Source: Streptomyces tibetensis (GTDB taxonomy: Bacteria; Actinomycetota; Actinomycetes; Streptomycetales; Streptomycetaceae). From it: 64,000 nt of DNA. Positions within the stretch are counted from its first letter, which is position 1, and the number at the start of each line of letters is the position of its first letter. Made by a program: the position numbers and the translations under genes. The notes below the pieces were generated by a model that saw only the letters and a program-made list of their open reading frames with translations, did not search any database and had not been told where the DNA came from. The DNA lies in assembly GCF_007655005.1 (NCBI RefSeq), contig NZ_SZVW01000027.1:1-64000 (forward strand), given 5' to 3'. Of this stretch, positions 58,812 to 64,000 are shown piece by piece.

Positions 58812-59525
58812 ATGCGCGATGGACACGGCGACGGCCGCGTCGAGAGGGGATGGCGAATGTCTGCGTCCGAGCTGGCCCAGGCGGAAGAGGAGGCGCGGCC
58901 CAGGAAGCGCGCCCCGTGGGGCGTGATAGCGCTGGTTCTGCTGACCGGCCTCGCGCTCATCCGGAACGGTTCGGGAGAGTTCGACGAGGGACCGCCACAG
59001 CCGGCGAGCGCGGCCGCGGCGGACAGCCGGGTGCCCGGCGGCACCTTCGCGGGAAGCGTTCGGCCCTTGCCCTACGCCCTCCCCGACCGGGTCAGGATCC
59101 CGGCGATCCAGGTCGACGCGCCGATCATTCCCGTGGGCCTGGACGCCGACGGCTGGGTCGGCGCGCCGCCGCCGGAGGACCCCAACCTGGCCGGCTGGTT
59201 CACCGGTGCCGTCACACCCGGCGAGAAGGGCACCGCGGTCGTGGTCGGCCATGTGGACAACCAGCAGGGCCCCGCCGTGTTCTACGGCCTCGGGGCGTTG
59301 AGGAAGGGACAACGCGTCGAGGTCGCCCGGCAGGACGGAAAGACCGCCGAGTTCGAGATCTACGGCGTCGAGGTGTTCGAGAAGAACAACTTCCCCGGCG
59401 ACCGTGTCTACGCTTCCAAGGGCGCGCCGGAGTTGCGGGTCATCACCTGCGGCGGCGGTTTCTCCAAGCAGGAAGGCTATGCGGGGAACGTCGTCGCCTT
59501 CGCCCGCCTGGTCGCGGTGCGCTGA
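58812..59525 (+). CDS. Class F sortase
   Basis: The 237-residue sortase has an N-terminal cytosolic stretch, one membrane helix (APWGVIALVLLTGLALI) and a ~150-residue catalytic barrel: RVRIPAIQVDAPIIPVGLD, catalytic His in VVVGHVDNQQGPAVF, catalytic Cys in LRVITCGGGF. An Arg is expected near the C-terminal strand VVAFARLVAVR. Class F enzymes are the actinobacterial single-copy type. ATG 58812 suits a leaderless mRNA; ATG 58857 (MSASELAQAEEE, with GAGAGGGG upstream) is an equally reasonable start. Neighbouring anchored proteins lack obvious LPxTG signals, so its substrates are uncertain. Confidence 0.9.
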   Translation: MRDGHGDGRVERGWRMSASELAQAEEEARPRKRAPWGVIALVLLTGLALIRNGSGEFDEGPPQPASAAAADSRVPGGTFAGSVRPLPYALPDRVRIPAIQVDAPIIPVGLDADGWVGAPPPEDPNLAGWFTGAVTPGEKGTAVVVGHVDNQQGPAVFYGLGALRKGQRVEVARQDGKTAEFEIYGVEVFEKNNFPGDRVYASKGAPELRVITCGGGFSKQEGYAGNVVAFARLVAVR

Positions 59526-59565
59526 GCGCTCGCGACACGGGCGGGCGAAAGCCCTCAGGCGTCCC

Positions 59566-60411
59566 TCACGCGTAGTCCCGCCGGGGCACAGTGACGTGGT
59601 AGCCGGAGTCCAGCAGTTCGGGCAGATAGCGCCGCAGGGCCCGCACACTCTGCGAGCGGTCGCCGCCGGCGTCGTGCGAGAGCACCACGACGCCGGGTGC
59701 GGCGCCGCGTTCGACCCGGTTCGCGATGGACCGGACCCCGGGGGTGGTCCAGTCGAGGGTGTCGACCGTCCATCCGAGGGGTTCCATGCCGAGTTCGGCG
59801 CCGAGCCGGAAGGCGGTGCGGTTCCAGGCGCCGTAGGGCGCGCGGAACCACTCGGGGCGCTCCCCGTAGGCGTCCTCGATGACGTCGCTGGTGCGTTCCA
59901 TCTCGGAGCGGATCTGCCGTCGGGTGAGGCGGGTGAGCAGGGGGTGGGACCAGGTGTGGTTCCCCACGACATGGCCCTCGTCGGCCATCCGGGCCAGCAG
60001 GTTCCTGCCGCCGGCGACCATCTCGCCGCACACGAAGAACATCGCCCGCACGTCGTACTCGGCCAGGGTGTCCAGGATGTGCGGGGTGTAGCGGGGATCG
60101 GGGCCGTCGTCGAAGGTCAGCACCATGGTGCGGCCACGGCCGGACACGCGCAGCGGCGCCTCGCGGTGGACCAGGGTCCGGCGGGGTGCGGCGCGCGGCG
60201 GGCCGAAGCCGGTCAGGGGCTGCAGCCGGTACGCGGAGGACTTGACGAGGCGGCGGGCCTGGGGGCCCGAGGCGGGGGTCGAGGTGCCGGGTCCGTCCCC
60301 GGTGACAGCCGTGACCACTCCGGCCGTCGCGGCCGCTCCCACGGCGCCGGCACCTGCGATCAACGCGTGGCGCCTGGTGAACAGCCCGGTCGGCAACTGA
60401 TCCTTCTTCAT
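59566..60411 (-). CDS. Secreted polysaccharide deacetylase (NodB domain)
   Basis: The 281-residue enzyme has a twin-arginine-like signal (FTRRHALIAGAGAVGAAATA) and a NodB domain at ~90-275: catalytic Asp-Asp in MVLTFDDGPDPRYTPHILD, metal His pair in GHVVGNHTWSHPLL, RAPYGAWNRTAFRL, and the His in GVVVLSHDAGGDRSQS. It removes N-acetyl groups from peptidoglycan or other glycans outside the cell. A perfect 12-bp palindrome GACTCATGAGTC (60412-60423) abuts its ATG, where the ribosome site should be. Confidence 0.9.
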   Translation of the reverse strand: MKKDQLPTGLFTRRHALIAGAGAVGAAATAGVVTAVTGDGPGTSTPASGPQARRLVKSSAYRLQPLTGFGPPRAAPRRTLVHREAPLRVSGRGRTMVLTFDDGPDPRYTPHILDTLAEYDVRAMFFVCGEMVAGGRNLLARMADEGHVVGNHTWSHPLLTRLTRRQIRSEMERTSDVIEDAYGERPEWFRAPYGAWNRTAFRLGAELGMEPLGWTVDTLDWTTPGVRSIANRVERGAAPGVVVLSHDAGGDRSQSVRALRRYLPELLDSGYHVTVPRRDYA

Positions 60412-60500
60412 GACTCATGAGTCGCCCGGCGGAAGGCCGACGCACACGAGCAACACCGGTGCGGCCGCACACATTCACCCGTTCGGCCCACGCGGGTGGG

Positions 60501-63500
60501 TCAGCGGTGGCGCACCAGCGGGAAGGGCAGGGTCTCGCGGATGGTGAGTCCGGTGAGGAACATGACCAGCCGGTCGACGCCGATGCCGAGGCCGCCGGTG
60601 GGAGGCATGGCGTATTCGAGGGCGTCGAGGAAGTCCTCGTCGAGTTCCATCGCCTCCAGGTCGCCTCCGGCGGCGAGCAGGGACTGGGCGGTGAGGCGGC
60701 GGCGCTGCTCGACGGGGTCGGTGAGCTCCGAATAGGCGGTGCCGAGTTCGGTGCCGAAGGCGACGAGATCCCAGCGTTCGGCGAGGCGCGGGTCGGTGCG
60801 GTGCTGCCGGGTGAGCGGGGAGACGTCGGTCGGGAAATCCTTGTAGAAGGTGGGCAGTCCGGTCCGCTCCTCCACCAGCCGCTCGTACATCTCCAGGACG
60901 ATGTCGCCGTGGCCGTCGTCGGCGACGTACGGCACTCCGGCACCGTCGCACAGCCGCTTGAGGGTGTCGGTGCCGGTGCCGGGGTGGATCTCCTCGCCGA
61001 GGGCCTCGCCGATCGCGCCGTAGACGGTCTTGACGGGCCACTGCCCGGAGATGTCGTACTCCTTGCCGTCCTTGTGGGCGACGGGCCTGCCGAAGGCGGC
61101 GGTGGCGGCGCCCTGGATCAGTTCGCGCACGAGGTCGAGCATCACGTCGTAGTCGGCGTACGCCTGGTAGGCCTCCAGGATCGTGAACTCGGGGTTGTGC
61201 TTGTAGTCCGTTCCCTCGTTGCGGAAGGTGCGGCCCATCTCGAAGACCTTCTCCATGCCGCCCACGCACAGCCGCTTGAGGTACAGCTCGGGGGCGATGC
61301 GCAGGTAGAGGTCGAGGTCGTAGGCGTTGATGTGGGTGGTGAAGGGCCGGGCGTTGGCTCCGCCGTGGATCTGCTGGAGGACCGGCGTCTCCACCTCCAG
61401 GTAGCCACGTGCCAGCAGGCCCTGGCGGACGGCCTGGACGGCGGTGGAGCGGGCGCGGACCACGTCACGGGCGGCGGGGCTGGCGGCGAGGTCGAGGTAG
61501 CGCATGCGGACCTTGGCCTCGGGGTCGGCCAGGCCGCGGCGCTTGTCGGGCAGCGGGCGCAGGCACTTGCCGGTGAGCTGCCAGGACGTGACGAAGACGG
61601 TCGGTTCGCCCTTGTCGCTGACGCCCGCCTGGCCGGTGACGGTGATGTGGTCGCCGATGTCGGTGTCGGCGGTGAAGCGGTCCAGGGCGGGGCCGGAGCG
61701 GTCGCGGGTGAGGGCGAGTTGGTGGTCGCCGGACCAGTCGCGCAGAACGACGAAGACGATGCCGCCGAAGTCACGGACCAGCATGATCCGGCCGGCGACG
61801 GTGACCTCCTCGCCCCGCGGGACCTCGGCGAGGGTGTGGGTGCGGGCCGGGACGCCCACCGGGTAGGGGTCGGTGCCTTCGGCGCGCAGCCGGTCGAGCT
61901 TGTGGTGCCGGACGCGGACCTGGTCGGACAGGCCGGAGAGGGGGTCGGCGGGCTCGGTCCCGTCCCCTCCGGCGAGGCCGAGCGCCGCCAACGACGGCAG
62001 CCCCTCCGTGGTGGCGGGCCGCTGCCCGCCCTTCGGGTGCCCTTTTCCCTTGCCCCACAACGTGCGCATCGACGGTACGGAGACGAAGCCCTCGGCGATG
62101 CCGGAGGCGAGACCGACCCGGGCGAGGGAGGCGGCCTCCGCGTAGCAGAGGAAGCGGGGGTACCACTCGGGGTGGTACTTGGCGTTGGAGCGGTACAGGG
62201 CCTCCAGTTGCCACCACTTGGAGAAGAACAGCAGCAGGCGGCGCCAGAGGCGGAGCACCGGTCCCGCGCCGATGCGGGCGCCCTCCTCGAACACGGAGCG
62301 GAACACGGCGAAGTTCAGCGAGACCTTGCGCACGCCCAGCTTCGGGGCCACGGCGCACAGTTCGGCGACCATGAACTCCATGACGCCGTTGGGGGCGGTG
62401 CGGTCACGGCGCATCAGGTCCAGGGAGACGCCGTCCTTGCCCCAGGGCACGAAGGACTGGATGGCGAGGAGCCGGCCGTCCTGGTCGAGGGCCTCGGCGA
62501 GGAGGCAGTCGCCGTCGGCCGGGTCGCCGAGGCGGTCCAGGGCCATGGAGAAGCCGCGTTCGGTCTCGGTGTCGCGCCAGGCGTCGGCGCGTTCGACGAG
62601 CTGGCGCATCTCGTCGTCGCCGAGGGTGGAGTGGCGGCGGACGCGGCAGGTGACACCGATGCGGCGGACCCGGTTGACGGCCTGGCGGGTGACGCGCATG
62701 TCGCGGCCGTCCAGGTCGAAGTCGAGGACGTGCAGGATCGCCTCGTCGCCAAGCTGGAGCGCGCCGAGCCCGGCGCGGACGTAGGCCCGGGCGCCCTCCT
62801 CGGAGGCGCCCATCACGGCCGGGACCCAGGCGTAGCGGCGGGCCACCTCCTGCCAGGCGGCGATCGCGTGCGGCCAGGCCTCCCGGTCGCCCACCGGGTC
62901 GCCGCTGGCCAGGCACACCCCGGCCTCCACGCGGTAGGTGACGGCGGCCTTGCCGCTGGGTGAGAAGACGGCGGCCTTGTCGCGGCGGGTGGCGAAGTAG
63001 CCGAGGGAGTCCTGGTCTCCGTAGCGGCCGAGGAGGGCGCGGATGCGCGCCTCCTCGTCGTCGTGCAGGGCGGCTTCCAGGCGCTGGGAACGGAAGAGGG
63101 TGGCGGCGGCGTTCAGCAGGGCGAGCGCGCCGAACAGGCCGAGCAGGAAGTACAGGGCGTGCGGCGGGCGGCCGTCGAAGGAGTCGGCGGGCACCAGGCC
63201 GCCGCAGACCCGGTTCGCGGCCCAGGCCAGGCGCTCGCCGCTCGGCAGACTGCCCGGGAACGCCTCGACCAGGGCCCAGCCGACCAGGATCGCCGCGACC
63301 AGACCGGCCACCAGGACGGCCAGGGCCCGGCGTACGGCGGCGCGGCGGGAGGCGGCGTAGAACTCCTTGCGGGCGTGGATCAGCAGGATCAGGGCGAGGC
63401 CGCACACCACGAAGGAGGGGACGGACTCGGCGAACTCGCCGACGGCCATGCCGAGGATGTCGGTGAGGACCAGCAGGCCCAGGTAGACGACGACCAGCCA

Positions 63501-63791
63501 CCAGGCGATCTTCTTGCGGGCGCCGGTCGCGGCGGCGAGCAGGAACAGGAAGACCGCGTAGGCGAGGTTGGCGCTGACCGGGACGAGCAGCAGGTCGAGG
63601 AAGTGGACCAGGGGGCGCAGCCCGGTGCGGAGCACCGGGATCAGCGCCAGCAGGGCGCAGAGCAGTCCGAGGGCGCCGAAGAAGACCGCGAAGCCCTGCG
63701 GTACCCGGCTCAGGAAACCGTGCGCCCGGTGGGGCGGCCGTATCGCTCCTGAGCTGTCCTCGGCCGTCCCGGTGTCCGCGCTGACGCTCAT
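60501..63791 (-). CDS. lysX: Bifunctional lysylphosphatidylglycerol synthetase/lysine-tRNA ligase LysX
   Basis: The 1096-residue protein has three parts. Residues ~25-240 are six or so membrane helices (VFFGALGLLCALLALIPVLR onward). Residues ~250-590 are the MprF-type DUF2156 lysyl transferase (AVFSPSGKAAVTYRVEAGVC, GVMEFMVAELCAVAPKLGVR). Residues ~600-1096 are a class II LysRS with OB fold (ITVTGQAGVSDKGEPTVFVT), motif 2 FEMGRTFRNEGTDYKHNPEF and motif 3 GLGIGVDRLVMFLTGLTIRE. It makes lysyl-tRNA and transfers lysine to phosphatidylglycerol, adding positive charge to the membrane. TAGAGT lies seven bases before ATG 63791. Confidence 0.94.
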   Translation of the reverse strand: MSVSADTGTAEDSSGAIRPPHRAHGFLSRVPQGFAVFFGALGLLCALLALIPVLRTGLRPLVHFLDLLLVPVSANLAYAVFLFLLAAATGARKKIAWWLVVVYLGLLVLTDILGMAVGEFAESVPSFVVCGLALILLIHARKEFYAASRRAAVRRALAVLVAGLVAAILVGWALVEAFPGSLPSGERLAWAANRVCGGLVPADSFDGRPPHALYFLLGLFGALALLNAAATLFRSQRLEAALHDDEEARIRALLGRYGDQDSLGYFATRRDKAAVFSPSGKAAVTYRVEAGVCLASGDPVGDREAWPHAIAAWQEVARRYAWVPAVMGASEEGARAYVRAGLGALQLGDEAILHVLDFDLDGRDMRVTRQAVNRVRRIGVTCRVRRHSTLGDDEMRQLVERADAWRDTETERGFSMALDRLGDPADGDCLLAEALDQDGRLLAIQSFVPWGKDGVSLDLMRRDRTAPNGVMEFMVAELCAVAPKLGVRKVSLNFAVFRSVFEEGARIGAGPVLRLWRRLLLFFSKWWQLEALYRSNAKYHPEWYPRFLCYAEAASLARVGLASGIAEGFVSVPSMRTLWGKGKGHPKGGQRPATTEGLPSLAALGLAGGDGTEPADPLSGLSDQVRVRHHKLDRLRAEGTDPYPVGVPARTHTLAEVPRGEEVTVAGRIMLVRDFGGIVFVVLRDWSGDHQLALTRDRSGPALDRFTADTDIGDHITVTGQAGVSDKGEPTVFVTSWQLTGKCLRPLPDKRRGLADPEAKVRMRYLDLAASPAARDVVRARSTAVQAVRQGLLARGYLEVETPVLQQIHGGANARPFTTHINAYDLDLYLRIAPELYLKRLCVGGMEKVFEMGRTFRNEGTDYKHNPEFTILEAYQAYADYDVMLDLVRELIQGAATAAFGRPVAHKDGKEYDISGQWPVKTVYGAIGEALGEEIHPGTGTDTLKRLCDGAGVPYVADDGHGDIVLEMYERLVEERTGLPTFYKDFPTDVSPLTRQHRTDPRLAERWDLVAFGTELGTAYSELTDPVEQRRRLTAQSLLAAGGDLEAMELDEDFLDALEYAMPPTGGLGIGVDRLVMFLTGLTIRETLPFPLVRHR

Positions 63792-63798
63792 GCTTTCG

Positions 63799-63804
63799 AC
63801 TCTA
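63799..63804 (-). promoter_or_regulatory. -10 element of lysX
   Basis: TAGAGT on the minus strand ends seven bases before ATG 63791, with CGAAAGC between and no ribosome site. Confidence 0.5.
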
Positions 63805-63917
63805 GGAACACCCGCGCCTCCTCGCCCGTCGAGCGCTCGCGCCCCGTGCGGCACAGGAAGCCCGGGCGCCGCCCGCCGGTATCCGTCCCGCCCGGCGGCC
63901 GGACCTGGGGGTTCCGA

Positions 63918-63923
63918 TAGCCT
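63918..63923 (+). promoter_or_regulatory. -10 element of the UspA-like gene
   Basis: TAGCCT, then six bases (CGCGAC), then GTG 63930. Confidence 0.5.
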
Positions 63924-63929
63924 CGCGAC

Positions 63930-64000
63930 GTGACGGAACAGCACTCCCATCAGTTCGAGCGGGGCACGGACGGGCCGAAGGTGATCGTGGCCGGGGTGGA
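63930..64000 (+). CDS. Universal stress protein UspA-like, N-terminal part only
   Basis: The window ends inside this gene. The visible 23 codons read MTEQHSHQFERGTDGPKVIV then AGV and an Asp codon begun. The strand KVIVAGVD is the opening nucleotide-binding strand of UspA domains. The rest lies outside the window, so the call rests on little sequence. It fits the leaderless pattern. Confidence 0.5.
   Translation, partial: MTEQHSHQFERGTDGPKVIVAGV

Overview
The window is GC-rich chromosomal DNA from a Streptomyces or a very close relative. Evidence for this includes dense short-spaced genes with ATGA/GTGA overlaps, frequent GTG starts, a SapA-like spore protein, a PAS-GGDEF-EAL protein of the RmdA type next to a three-subunit succinate dehydrogenase, a DUF574 methyltransferase, an ergothioneine operon and a bifunctional LysX. 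No rRNA, tRNA, CRISPR array, prophage or complete insertion sequence was seen. The order sdhCAB, LysR, RmdA, PF03640 lipoprotein matches, from memory, the S. coelicolor SCO0922-0930 neighbourhood, so most of the window looks like ordinary chromosome.

Layout. 0-9.5 kb: TerC exporter, a phosphoribosyltransferase and alpha/beta hydrolase, a GlxA regulator coupled to a PfpI-like protein, archease, CapA-like phosphatase, sigma-70 factor, PEBP, MFS exporter, VOC protein. 9.7-12.3 kb: three secreted-protein genes (SH3-like protein, DUF2690-like protein, beta-lactamase-fold protein with the same SH3-like tail). Each carries the same CCTGAC...GTCAGG palindrome 22-24 nt upstream of its -10 box, so they look like a small regulon. 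12.4-16.6 kb: a receptor kinase fused to an extracellular lytic-transglycosylase-like domain, coupled to an FHA-like partner, then a methyltransferase and a zinc-ribbon membrane protein.

17.5-26.5 kb is the most unusual part. It is a patchy, gene-poor segment bracketed by a 26-bp direct repeat (25/26 identical). One copy is the 3' end of the GH43/AbfB gene on the right and the other is an orphan copy on the left. Inside are a DyP peroxidase, a VioB-type ferritin-like protein, a leaderless-export (no signal peptide) subtilisin with a nearby stand-alone prodomain-like protein, a frameshifted small gene, a 64-residue orphan protein, and the remains of an operon: GMC oxidoreductase 3' end, intact alpha-dioxygenase-like heme peroxidase, patatin 5' end. 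I read it as a decaying island whose surviving functions are oxidation of lipids or aromatics and regulated intracellular proteolysis.

26.5-45 kb: GH43 enzyme, amidase, flotillin with an OB-like small partner, PemK-like protein converging on a macro/PARG protein, egtABCD, dodecin, HAD phosphatase, a Zur-box-controlled zinc-free L32, nucleotidyltransferase, luciferase-like monooxygenase, UvrA paralogue, an ornithine-lipid-type acyltransferase pair and an IS630 scar. 45-64 kb: sdhCAB with a divergent LysR, a peroxiredoxin-like protein with a divergent TetR, RmdA with a DUF574 methyltransferase, a lipoprotein, a group of wall/membrane-anchored proteins with a class F sortase, a polysaccharide deacetylase, LysX, and the start of a UspA-like gene.

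A recurring architecture runs through the window: many genes have a TAnnnT hexamer 6-8 nt before the start codon and no convincing Shine-Dalgarno sequence, as expected of leaderless mRNAs. Redox protection (ergothioneine, peroxidases, peroxiredoxin, dodecin) and envelope maintenance (flotillin, ornithine lipid, LysX, deacetylase, sortase) are the two functional themes.
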